64,000 nucleotides of DNA from Prorocentrum cordatum (Eukaryota; Sar; Dinophyceae; Prorocentrales; Prorocentraceae): contig CAUYUJ010014597.1 of the NCBI GenBank assembly GCA_963575745.1, positions 326,957-390,956 of the forward strand. Reading direction: 5' to 3'. Positions 11,660 through 20,960 of this stretch are shown here, piece after piece. A program made the position numbers and the translations under genes. Below the pieces are notes generated by a model, which was not told the origin of the DNA, ran no database searches, and was given only the letters and a program-made list of their open reading frames with translations. The stretch's first letter is position 1, and each line of letters starts with the position of its first letter.

Positions 11660-12319
11660 TTGTTTGTTTGGCGTCCTTCTGCACTCTTCAAGTCGATTAT
11701 TTCGAATTAGTTGCATTTTTAGTCGACTAGTGTCGGCTAGTCCTTCACAACGCGCGCGCGCCTCCTTGCAGTACGGACAGGACTCTACTTCAACCGCGTT
11801 CTTCGCTTGTTTTCGGCCACTGGGCCCAACATAAGATCGCATTTTTTGATCGGGGGGTTGTAGTAATATGTGCCCCCCGTGGAGGCGTACGTCCGACCCG
11901 AACATATAGAACAGACACCTTGTAGTCTATAGCTTCCCGACCGGTATGGCCAGAAAGCGACGGGCGGGGCGGGCGGGCGCGAGAGAGCGTTTTTTCTTGT
12001 TTGATGGGAGGCGGGGGCAAGGTTCGGATGTCGCCACGTGTTCGGCGAATTCGGAAGCCTAACCCCGCCGACCGTGGAGTTGCCCGCATCGTGGCTCGGC
12101 GAGGGCAGGGTGCGGACTCCGCCGCCCAGGTCAGCCAGAGGGGGCCGGAGGGAGCCGGCGAGCCCCCGCCAGTGCTGACCCCGCCACAAAAGGCAGGTTT
12201 TCGTCCGACGCCTCCAGCGACCCGAAACCGCAAAGAGCGTCCAGCCTCGGCCGATGCCGGGCAACTGGCGGCGTTCTGCCGTGCACGTCCGAGCGAGGGC
12301 CGCTCACCCGCGCCACGGA
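11660..12319. other. No recognisable gene
   Basis: Mixed GC-rich sequence with overlapping open frames on both strands and no motif I recognise. Frames of 150-190 codons here run into the following CTC tract and are not credible. Confidence 0.4.
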
Positions 12320-12371
12320 GGGTTCCTCCTCCTCCTCATCCTCCTCCTCCTCCTCCTCCTCCTCTTCCTCA

Positions 12372-12406
<35 letters not shown>

Positions 12407-12680
12407 CTCCTCCTCCTTCTCCTCCCCTCCTCCCCCTCCTCGTCCCCCTCCTCCTCCTCCTCCTCCTCCTCCTCCTCCTCCTGCGGGCGCAGAACGGCTC
12501 GCTTCGGGGATCTCCTGACCCGGGTCAATCCAGACCCGTGTCAGTCAGGCCTTGCGAGATCCTGCAATGATGGGCCAACTTTTCACCATCCCTACCATAG
12601 GTTGGGCGAGGGAGAAGGGAGGATGGGGAGGTCTTCCTCCTCCTCCCCTTCCTCCTCTTCCTCCTCCTCTTCCGCGCAGA
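12320..12680. repeat. CTC microsatellite tracts
   Basis: An impure CTC/TCC run occupies about 12326-12482 and a shorter one about 12635-12672. Confidence 0.85.
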
Positions 12681-12689
12681 AACTACATA

Positions 12690-13860
12690 TGGAGCTTGTG
12701 TCATAAAATCATGTTGGGTGCACAGGCGTATCGGAGCTGCACAATGTGGATTGCATATTGACACCTTATGGGTGCAGCCGTCCTCTGGAACAACATCGAA
12801 GGAACCCATGGGGCGAAAAGGCGATGCGAAATGCGCCGCAAAACGCAACAGACCAACAACAAATCGGAGAGAGCACGGCTTTCGAAATATATAGGCCCCA
12901 GACATCGGAAATTGACGCGGCAATGCTGTGACAGGCGCGTGGAAGAGCATCTGCGCAACCTCGGAGGCTTGAAGAACCTGCCGGATGCACGCAGATTGCC
13001 GTCGATGCCGGCCAATTGGTGCCCCGTTACTAGCGGGAAATCCCAAGCATATTTGGAAGAAGTATTCGGCCTTGGCCGCGCATCCACGCGACCGCAATGG
13101 GAATGAGATTTCTACAACGAACGGCCGAACGAAACCCTTCCGTTTTCACTTGGCGAACTCCACCGCGCTTTCAAGAAGATGAAGACAGGCGCGCGCGGAC
13201 CAGAACGGTGTAACTTTGGAGGTGTCTTTATGCGGTGTGCCTCTCGTGCACGAGTTTCTCCTGGAATCGTTCGATATATCGTTCGCTTCCGATGTCCATG
13301 AACCGTTCTGGCGGGGAGCATACCTGACCAGGATGCAAAACGCACCTATCATTTTCCCGTTCGCAGGATCGCTCAAGCCTTTGGCCAGCAGCGCGGCGCC
13401 CTCGGCGCGAAGGCCGCCTTGCGCAGACAAGACCAAATTCAACTTGTCGCGAACCCGCGGCGCCGCCTCTTGCCCCGAACAAAAACAAACACGCAGAAGC
13501 TGGCAACGGGACGTTTGCGCACTGGTGGTGGCGTCGCGAACCAGCACCACCACGCGTGGATGACGCACTTCTGTGGATGCCCGCTGCCTGGCTGCGCGAT
13601 GCCGTGGCCGCCGTCGACTTGAAGGAGATGGCCCGCGAATTCTTCGAGCCTGCGGATGTTGCCCGCCTCGCTGACACAGCCGCTCCCGTCGGGCGCCATC
13701 GCGTCGCGGGGCGATCCGGGCGAAGGCGCCGTTCTCCCAGGTCTGATCGGCCCCCGCCGTCGCCTGTAGCCGCCGAGCCGTGCCCGTTCCTTGCCCTCCC
13801 CGCTGGGGTGGCCGAGTTTCGCGGCGCCCGGTGCTTCGGGGAGTAGCTGGCCCCCTCTCT
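12690..13860. other. No supported gene; unidentified sequence
   Basis: Base composition is less repetitive here and there are moderate open frames on both strands (for example 13216-13563 plus and 12525-13097 minus), but none shows a motif, a conserved start or a partner. It could be old transposon sequence. Confidence 0.35.
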
Positions 13861-14190
13861 TACATCTTCCCTCCTCCCGCGCTTCTCTCCCGCCTTTCCT
13901 ACCCCCTACCCCCCCCCCTGCACCCTTCCGCTTTTTCACCCCTCCCCCGCCCACCCCGTCTCCCCTGCTTCCCCCCCGCGGTCCTTCGTCCCTCCTTCCT
14001 TCTCCCTTATTGTCCCTGTCTCCGTCTTCCTGCCCCCCTCCATCCTCCTCATACTTTCCTCCTCCCTTTTTTCCTCATTTCCCCCTCCTCGCCCCCCCGC
14101 ACCCACTCGCTACACCCCCCCTCTCCCTCCTTCCCCGCCCTCCCTCCCCCCCCCCGCCTTCTTGCCCGCTGTTCCTTCGCCCTGTCGTCG
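13850..14190 (+). repeat. Polypyrimidine tract
   Basis: About 340 bases of almost pure C and T on plus (CCCTCC, TTCCCC, CTTCTC words) without a fixed period. It is the longest non-trinucleotide pyrimidine tract in the window and a candidate triplex-forming sequence. Confidence 0.8.
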
Positions 14191-15174
14191 CATGGCATTG
14201 CCGGTCTGGGCGAGAGCCGCGTGTCCGCGAGGCCGCACCACCAACCCGCTTTCGGTCAGCGCTTGGCCTTGGATGCCCGTGGTCCGCACGTGTATCCAGT
14301 AAGCATGACTGGACTTTCCCCGCGGGCGACCCATCCCAAACGTTTCCCGACAAACAAAAACTGCTCGTAGCCCGCACGACGCCGCTGGCAAGAGCAAACT
14401 TGTTTCGCCAATGCAACACGCAGTATCGTACTTCATGGTGTTATCGCTAGTCCGCATTTCTTCTCAAGGGCGACTGAACGCAATGGAATATTTGGGTCCC
14501 CTTGGAAGACCCTCGTCGGCCCGGCCGGATTCTGAACTGGGACATAAATAGCACGTGAGCTTCCATGAGGTAGTCTGGAACTGGGCACCTCAATCTTGGA
14601 ACAGCGCTGCCTCGCCCGCGGGTCGCAGCGCCCTCCAAGGAGGCGGGGCGTCGGGGGTGTTGCGGCGGGATGGCGCCCAGCAGCGCTATCTGTGGCCGCG
14701 GACTGGGACCGCGCGAGGGCACCCTCCAGGCGGGCGGCTCGCGGGTTCGCGCACGAGGTGACCCCCCTCCCCCCCCCCCATGCGCGCGCAGCGAGTGGGA
14801 CAGACGGGGGGGCCAAGCAGGAGAACGGCGAGAGGCCCCGAGAAGGGCGGAGGGGGGGGAAAGCTCCCGTCCTCCCGCCCGCCGTCGCCCATCGCCACCC
14901 CTACACCCCCTTTGGGAGAGGACAGGGCTCTGCAGTTGCGGAGGCGGAACAACATATGTGAACATCACGCATATCCACGGACTGGGCGACGCAACTTGGC
15001 GGTGGCCCGACTTCGGCCCGATGGCAATGGATCATAGAATGCGTCGCGTGCTGCCTAAACTGGAGTCGGATTGCCATACTCAAGCTTGTATTCAAGATGT
15101 TTTTCAGGATGACGCATGCGCATCTGCAACCACATTGAGACCGTCAACAGCGCGGAGACCAAGTCGGTGCTCGA
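14191..15174. other. No supported gene; possible 5' remains of the RT fossil
   Basis: Apart from short GC-rich frames there is nothing I can name. The last 200 bases could be decayed upstream sequence of the RT fossil at 15175, but I found no convincing motif. Confidence 0.35.
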
Positions 15175-16400
15175 CCGAACCGATCAGTCGGCGACACCGT
15201 CGTTGTGTGGGAGAAGATCTGCACGAAAAAGTGGGAGTATGTATAATCGTTGCGGATCGTCAGCCTTGGTATGACGAAATCCTTCGATACGAAAGACAAT
15301 CCGATGCTGGTTGCCGCTCTGCGGAAGCGGGGCGCTCCTAGCAACGATTTGTGTTCGTTGGCCGACGTGTATGTGAACAAGACAGGGCAGGTGCAGGACG
15401 ACGATCTGTTTGACATCATCCGCGGCGTCAAACAAGAAGATGTGCTGTTCTCTATGCTGTTTAACGCTGGGCTTGAACAGGCGGTACGTGACTTCGAATC
15501 AAAATGCCCTAACTGCAGCTTGCGAGTTGGGCCCGCGAGCGCCTTCGCAGCATCAGGCACGCGGGCGACAGTCTGTGGCACGCTGAACCATCAGAAGAGG
15601 CAATGCGGATGCTCGCCATGCTGTCCACGGATCTGGGCAAGCAAGGCCTCATACTGAATGCGAACAAGACGAATATTGTCACGAACGATACGGATGCATC
15701 CCACGCTGATATTCCGATGATGGTGTCGTGCGGCGCTGTGTCGTTATTTGTCATGACGTGCCGTGACTTCCACAAATACCTCGGCTGGAAATTCAGTGGC
15801 AATCTGACAGGCCGCGTGGACTCTCACCTCGACTACACACCGGAGTGCGCGTGTGGTCACTTCCACGCGAACAAGAAGACGCTTGCCAACAAAAACGCAT
15901 CACTGCGCCTTCTGTTGAAATTGATCGAATCTGCGATCGCTCCTACAGCTGTGTACGGAATGGTTTCCCGGGACATGACCACCAGACATCGCTCGTGGTT
16001 GGCAGCCGCTCGGAACAAGATGCTTCGGAGGGTGGTAAGATTCCCGAAGCCGCCGCATCAGACCTGGGAGGTTTCGGGTATTCGCTTCAAGCACAGAATT
16101 GGGCAGGCAATGAATGCATTCGCTGTTCCTGAATGGATTCTGAATGGGCCAGAACCGTAGATATAGCTCCATGACAGCTGATGTCGCGGCTTTGCGGGCT
16201 CGTGGCCGGCAATTGCGATGCCCTGGACACATGACGTCCCAAGACGCCGAGGCAGACCCAGGACGAGATAGACAGATTTTATGCGCAAGTGCTTCTCGTC
16301 GATGGGACATCGGTGTTGCAGGAACAACTGCGGCTAGGCCAGAAGTGTCCCATGGAGTGCTTTCGAGGAAGGGCATTGGCAGCTTATGGACAAAAGTCAC
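15175..16400 (+). pseudogene. Reverse transcriptase fossil of a second LINE family
   Basis: Pieces appear in order with frame changes. VWEKICTKKWE then IVSLGMTKSFDTKD (about 15205-15300) is RT motif A of the KAFDTVD type. RGVKQEDVLFSMLFNAGLE (about 15420-15480) is motif B of the RGVKQGDPLSPLLFNAVLE type. After a frame change, HAGDSLW (about 15560) replaces FADDLLL, followed by GLILNANKTNIVTN. KYLGW, a YGMVS...MLRRVVRF block (about 15950-16050) and VPRRRGRPRTR (about 16235-16270, then a stop) are typical of the C-terminal part of this LINE class. A TAA near 15241, the mutated active site and the frame changes make it dead. Confidence 0.75.
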
Positions 16401-16639
16401 ACGTGATTATTGAACGTGTTAGAGGGGTGTGTTCATTATGCTTATGCAATGATAATTGCGTACCCACCTCATTTTTGGAACGAGCCGCTCCCCGAGCTGC
16501 TCGGTCGGACATTGCGTTGCGAGGGAGGACGCCCGCAGAGGGGAGAGAGGGGAGAGCTGTCACTTCATGATGTTTTCGAACCAGCAACTCCCCAAACATA
16601 TGGACGCCTGGACCCGTTCCCAGTGACCCGTGTATCGTC

Positions 16640-17060
16640 CCGAAGGGGGCGCGCACAAGGGGGCAGGGGGAGTGGGGACGTCTTCTTCGGGGAGCTCCCC
16701 ATGGGTCCCTGCTGGAGCTCGTGCATTCACCGCGACTTGTGCCTTCGGTGGAGCTCCCGATGGGGCCATGAAACGTGAAAGAGGAGGGTGCCGAATGAGA
16801 GGCGTGAACTCATGCGGTCACCGCCACTGCAACCTTCGGTGGAGCCCCCCCCCCTATGGGTCTCCGACACGTGTTGGCGGTGTGCTGACATGGCAGGAGG
16901 GAACGCATGCGGCCACCGCTACCGAAGCCTTCCATGGAGCTCCTTGTGATGCCACGAAACGGTGTGAAGGGCGTGCCGAAAGGAACGGTTGGAACTCATG
17001 CGGTCACCGCTATTGGAACCTTCTGGGTCCCAGTGGCTTGCTCGCAAAGCACCACCGCAC
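16640..17060 (+). repeat. Diverged 77-bp-family satellite remnants
   Basis: Four degenerate monomers carry GGTGGAGCTCCC, GGGGCCATGAAACG and CATGCGG words (starts near 16747, 16830, 16925 and 17018), spaced about 83-95 bp. They match the satellite at 34.4-41.2 kb but are more diverged and lack its terminal modules. Confidence 0.55.
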
Positions 17061-17900
17061 CAGAGGAGGAGGGGGAGGAGGTGGCAAAAACCTTCCGTTG
17101 CGATTTCTTCACGGCGCGAGGACCTCCAGCGGCGCCCAGGACGATTCGGGCAGGCCCCAGAACGCCCTCGACGAGGCGCAGCTGCTGGAAGGCAGCCAGA
17201 GGCTGAAAAACCTCTTGGAACCGACGAGGACTGCCGACACATCTGCCGCCGACTCGGAGAGGCGGGGCGGCAACGGCGGCTGGCCACGGCCCATCCTTTT
17301 TTCTTAGGCAGGCGGTGGGCCGCTGGGCACGCACTCCCGCGGCGTCAGACGGTACTTCCTCCTCCTCCTCTCTCCTCCCTCCTCCTTCCTCCCATCCCAT
17401 CTGTGATGAGAAAGAGCTTCACACTACGACACGACCGTGATGTAGATAGAAATGGAGATGATGATGTTGTTTATATGCCGTCGTTCTCGCAATCATGCAA
17501 TCCAATGTTGAGCGACGTTTATTAATATGTCTTCTTGTCTGTTGCTCGGCCAGACTGGAGCCCGGCCTAAAGCTTGTGATTTCGAATGCAGCTCACAACT
17601 CGTCGCAGGAACCAGAGGCTAATCCCCTCCCTCTTCTCACTCCTCTTCCTCTTTCGAGGAAACGCAAGCATGGATTAGCGACGCGTGTACTAGCGACGAG
17701 TCTAGTCTCCGTGCAGAGTCGGCGATGTCCGTCGCAATCAGGGCGACATTGGTCTCAGGGCTCGGGGATGCCTGCCCCCACGCGCCAGATCTGCGAACGG
17801 AAACCCGTTCGTGGTGATTTTTGTCGGGGGTCTTGGCCCATCCATTCTCCCCCCATCCCGCTGCGCGCCCCTGGGTTTCCAAAGGGGGGGGGACGGAGGC
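17061..17900. other. No supported gene
   Basis: GC-rich sequence with a short CTC-rich stretch near 17355-17395. No motif recognised. Confidence 0.4.
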
Positions 17901-17903
17901 CCT

Positions 17904-18510
17904 AGCTGATGACCTGATTTTCGCGCCTCGGGCAACCCCACGCATGCCCGCGCGCACTAACCGCCTGGAACCTGCGCAATCGACAAGGTCAGGCTATCCG
18001 GGGGAGGGAGGGGTCCCGATAACCCGGGTTATCAGCTGACCTACAAAAGATGTATCCAGGCACAGACCCCCGACGTAATTATTTCTTCATGACGTCGACC
18101 CCCAAAGATCTCGACCCATTCCCAGGGAACGAATCTTCATCCTGAATCGTTTTTTTGTCGGTCCCAGGGCCCGGCGAGGGCCCCCAGAGGCCGAACAAAA
18201 CAAAAAAACAGCCGTCGAATTTTTACGAGCTTCATCGGGGTCTGGACCCATCCATCATCCATCCATACTTCCCCCTTCCGCTGCCCCCTCCATCAGGAAA
18301 CATGTTTACATTTTTGTTCGACGATAAACTGGGCTATCCATTGGGAGCGAGGTGCCAACTGATAGCCTGACCTGCTCGCTTCGGGCAACCCCACGGATGC
18401 CCGCGCGCACCAGTACTGCGCAACCCTTTCGGATCTGCGAAGCGACGAGGCCATCTTATCGGGGGTGGGAAAAGGCCCGATAACCTGGTTTATCGGCGGA
18501 TCTTGAAACA
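17904..18510 (+). repeat. Pair of ~150-bp direct repeats
   Basis: Segments at about 17904-18045 and 18355-18510 share CTCGGGCAACCCCACG, ATGCCCGCGCGCAC and a GGCCCGATAACC...TTATC end with similar spacing. Each ends with a small inverted repeat around CCCGATAACC/GGTTATCGG. The unit is unidentified. Confidence 0.6.
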
Positions 18511-18653
18511 ACTGTCTCCAGTCGGGGAGACGTGAGACTCGAGGTCGGGGGACTCGGGTTGACCTGGCGAGGCCGTCAAGAAAATGACGAGACCCAGGCT
18601 GAAACTTGAGGCGGCCTCCCACTGCGAGCATGCCGAGAGCACTGGACCGTCAA

Positions 18654-18753
18654 NNNNNNNNNNNNNNNNNNNNNNNNNNNNNNNNNNNNNNNNNNNNNNN
18701 NNNNNNNNNNNNNNNNNNNNNNNNNNNNNNNNNNNNNNNNNNNNNNNNNNNNN
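18654..18753. other. Assembly gap (100 N)
   Basis: Exactly 100 N bases, a conventional scaffold gap of unknown true size. It sits directly before the CTC tract that precedes element 1, so the assembler probably failed in the microsatellite. Confidence 0.99.
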
Positions 18754-18845
18754 CTCCTCCTCCTCCCCCTCCTCCTCCCCCTCCCCCTCCTCCTCCTCCT
18801 CCTCCTCCTCCTCCTCCTCCTCCTCCTCCTCCTCCTCCTCCTCCT
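18754..18845 (+). repeat. CTC microsatellite at the 5' junction of element 1
   Basis: A nearly pure CTC/CTCCCC run that meets the gap on the left and changes directly into the element 1 leader at CTCAAG. Confidence 0.9.
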
Positions 18846-18921
18846 CTCAAGTAACATTGGGGCCCGAGCTTTCAGCTGACGAGCTCCAGTCTCTGTGCCG
18901 CCACGGGGCACTTGAGGGACT
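18846..18921 (+). other. Predicted 5'-UTR pseudoknot RNA, element 1
   Basis: CTCAAGT (18846-18852) pairs with ACTTGAG (18910-18916). AGTCT (18888-18892) pairs with GGACT (18917-18921), interleaved with the first helix as a pseudoknot. Two hairpins lie inside: GAGCT/AGCTC (18866-18870 with 18882-18886) and GTGCC/GGCAC (18895-18899 with 18907-18911; two bases compete with the first helix). Element 2 folds the same way with different bases. The role is unknown. Confidence 0.55.
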
Positions 18922-19002
18922 AGGCTAAGCACAACCAGCCCCATCCATTTGTGCTTCAGCCTCGACTAAAGCAGAGACAAATCTTAGTTTTGAGTTGCAG
19001 CC

Positions 19003-20151
19003 ATGACCGGTGCAGGCAAGACAGCCCCACGCCGAGCATGGACGAAGTGCCAGAATTGCCAGCGCTGTGAGTACAATGACATCCTAGCCAGCAAGCACAA
19101 CCTCTGCTGCCCAGGATGCCGCCAGAAGGTGGGCCTGTACAAGAAGCCGAGCTCTTCGCGTCGGAGGAACGTCCAGTTCACAGACGACGAGTGCGAGGAG
19201 CTGCAGCACCCACGTGGCATCCTACGTTCGCCGAGCCCTGGCCGCGGAGGCAAAGGCAGGCGAAAGGGCGACGACAAGACCTCAGCCATCACCGACCTGC
19301 TCAAGCAAGCGCTGGAGTCCACGGCCGACCCTGTGCCCCAGGCCAGCCTGAAGCAGCAGGTCGAGCGGCTCGAGGCGGATGCAGCCGCGGCCAAAGGCAC
19401 CACCCCAGTGGAAGCCCTGAGGCGGGCCGACGGCGCCTGGAAGGACGCTGATCATCGCCGTGGCCAGCAGGTGGCGCACGTGCCGAGGCTCCGCCAGCAG
19501 CTGGAGCTGGCCGAGGCCAAGGAGGCCAAGGCCGCCGTCGAGGTCGCGCAGGCGCTCAAGGCGCGGACGGCCGCGGCGCAGGCGCTGGCGTGCGCCGAGA
19601 GCGTCACCACGCAGTGCGCCGACACCAAGGGCACATCCGAGGCCAAGATCTTCGAGGTCTCCTACGATAAGAATTTTTTCGCGAATATTGACACCATGGA
19701 GTGCGAGGAGCACGAGAAGGCAGTTCTACGTCAGCTTCGTAAGAGTCTTGAGGCGACAGCATCGGACCTAGAGAGCAAGGAGGCCGAGGTCAAGGCGTGG
19801 CTGGCCCAGGCTCAGAAGTTGAAGTCTGAGATCGAGGATCGATCTGCCAAGAAGAGGAAGAACGCGGAGGGCCAGGGCGTTGCCACAGGCGCGGGTGCCG
19901 AGCCGCCTGGGGAGAGCGTCGCGCGTGGAGCGCAGGGTGCCGAGGGCGCCGCCGCCACGCAGACGGCCTCCACAGAGGGCACCGCCGAGGCCGCCGAGAC
20001 CGAGGCCGTGAAGGCCGAGGCCCAGAGGTTGTCGGAGGCGAAGTTCCAGGCCATGGCCAACCAGAAGGGCAAGAGCAACGGCAAGGGCGTCGGCGCCCCT
20101 CCCCAGCCGCAGCCGCAGCAGACCACAGAGGATAAGAAACAAGACGAGTGA
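19003..20151 (+). CDS. LINE ORF1 protein: zinc ribbon-like + coiled coil (element 1)
   Basis: A 382-residue protein starting at ATG in GCAGCCATGACC. Residues 13-39 hold W-x2-C-x2-C-x2-CEYND followed by CCPGC, a probable zinc-binding module also found in element 2. A basic linker follows, then about residues 95-290 are Ala/Glu/Lys-rich heptads expected to form a coiled coil. The tail is low in complexity (Gly, Ala, Gln). In known LINEs, ORF1 proteins bind the element RNA and multimerise; that role is inferred here from position and architecture. The frame ends GAG TGA, followed by CTAGG, and the ORF2 frame continues in the same register. Confidence 0.8.
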   Translation: MTGAGKTAPRRAWTKCQNCQRCEYNDILASKHNLCCPGCRQKVGLYKKPSSSRRRNVQFTDDECEELQHPRGILRSPSPGRGGKGRRKGDDKTSAITDLLKQALESTADPVPQASLKQQVERLEADAAAAKGTTPVEALRRADGAWKDADHRRGQQVAHVPRLRQQLELAEAKEAKAAVEVAQALKARTAAAQALACAESVTTQCADTKGTSEAKIFEVSYDKNFFANIDTMECEEHEKAVLRQLRKSLEATASDLESKEAEVKAWLAQAQKLKSEIEDRSAKKRKNAEGQGVATGAGAEPPGESVARGAQGAEGAAATQTASTEGTAEAAETEAVKAEAQRLSEAKFQAMANQKGKSNGKGVGAPPQPQPQQTTEDKKQDE

Positions 20152-20155
20152 CTAG
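20149..20155 (+). promoter_or_regulatory. Candidate leaky stop TGA-CTAG between ORF1 and ORF2
   Basis: The ORF1 stop TGA is followed by CTAG, the best known context for stop-codon readthrough. The next 30 codons in the same frame are open and lead into the endonuclease; the first in-frame ATG is only at 20239, after conserved endonuclease sequence has begun (FHGNVTC, matching FFGNITC in element 2). The same GAG-TGA-CTA-GG string is present in element 2. Confidence 0.6.
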
Positions 20156-20957
20156 GTACGGAGCCTAGTCGCCAGTCGGACAAGGAGCCGACAGAGGGAG
20201 GCCGCACGGCCAATATATTCCACGGGAATGTCACCTGCATGGGGGAGAAGGCGTGGTCATGGCTGGTTGGGCAGCCACGCGACTTCTTCAGCATCGTTGA
20301 GACTCATATTCATGATAAACAGTCTCTCACGAAGTACGATGGCAAAGCTCGGGGGAAGGGCTTCGCCTACACGCCAATCCAGCTAGGCGTACCCAGAGAG
20401 TCGTCACAGACGACCATGTCGAGTTCGCGAACGAGGGGGGCGAGTGGTTCATGTCCAAGAGCCACCTCCAGGTCGCCAGGCTCAGTGCATCCAAGCTCGC
20501 GGCATCCAAGCTGCAGGCGCCCAACCACCCATCCTCGCTCGACGGGTTCGTGGCGGTGACAGCGCACTTCGCTGGTTTCTCCATGGCCATCGTGTCCTTC
20601 TACGCGCACAACGGAGCGGGGGTGAGAGGCCTGAACGCTGGTAGGTACCAGCGCCTTGCAGGCCTCCTGTGGTCGGTTCAGTTGCCATGGATAGTGATCG
20701 GTGATTTCAACATCTCGCCTCAAAATTTTGTTCGGTCAGGCATCCCTGACAGACTGCACGGCACTGTGGTCGCCGCTGGGGACACGGCAACTTGTAATCT
20801 TGGCACGGGCACGGTCATTGATTACGTTTTGTGCAGTAAATCAGCGGCCCCTTTCATCGTTTCTGTCACGCCTGTCCTAGCTGTTCCCTGGAAGCCTCAC
20901 ATAGGCCTCGAGGTCACTCTCCGTAGTTCGGGTGAACAACTCATCACTAGGATCCTA
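20152..20957 (+). pseudogene. LINE ORF2 EEP endonuclease domain, frameshifted (element 1)
   Basis: An exonuclease-endonuclease-phosphatase domain that nicks target DNA for reverse transcription. In the first frame (20152 to about 20400) are FHGNVTC and FSIVETHI, with the catalytic Glu. From about 20403 the frame changes and continues with FANEGGEWF, VIGDFN (20697-20711), VIDYVL (about 20814) and WKPHIGLE (about 20890), which carries the catalytic His. Alignment with element 2 places a single frameshift at about 20385-20405. The domain then meets TAG at 20958-20960, where element 2 has an alanine codon. Catalytic residues look intact, so the damage may be recent. Confidence 0.75.
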
Positions 20958-20960
20958 TAG

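Noticed and set aside
18846-18921. HDV-like or hammerhead ribozyme at the LINE 5' end
   Set aside because: The fold lacks P4 and the J4/2 cytosine of HDV-like ribozymes. CTGACGAG in element 1 resembles a hammerhead core, but there is no GAAA partner and element 2 lacks it.
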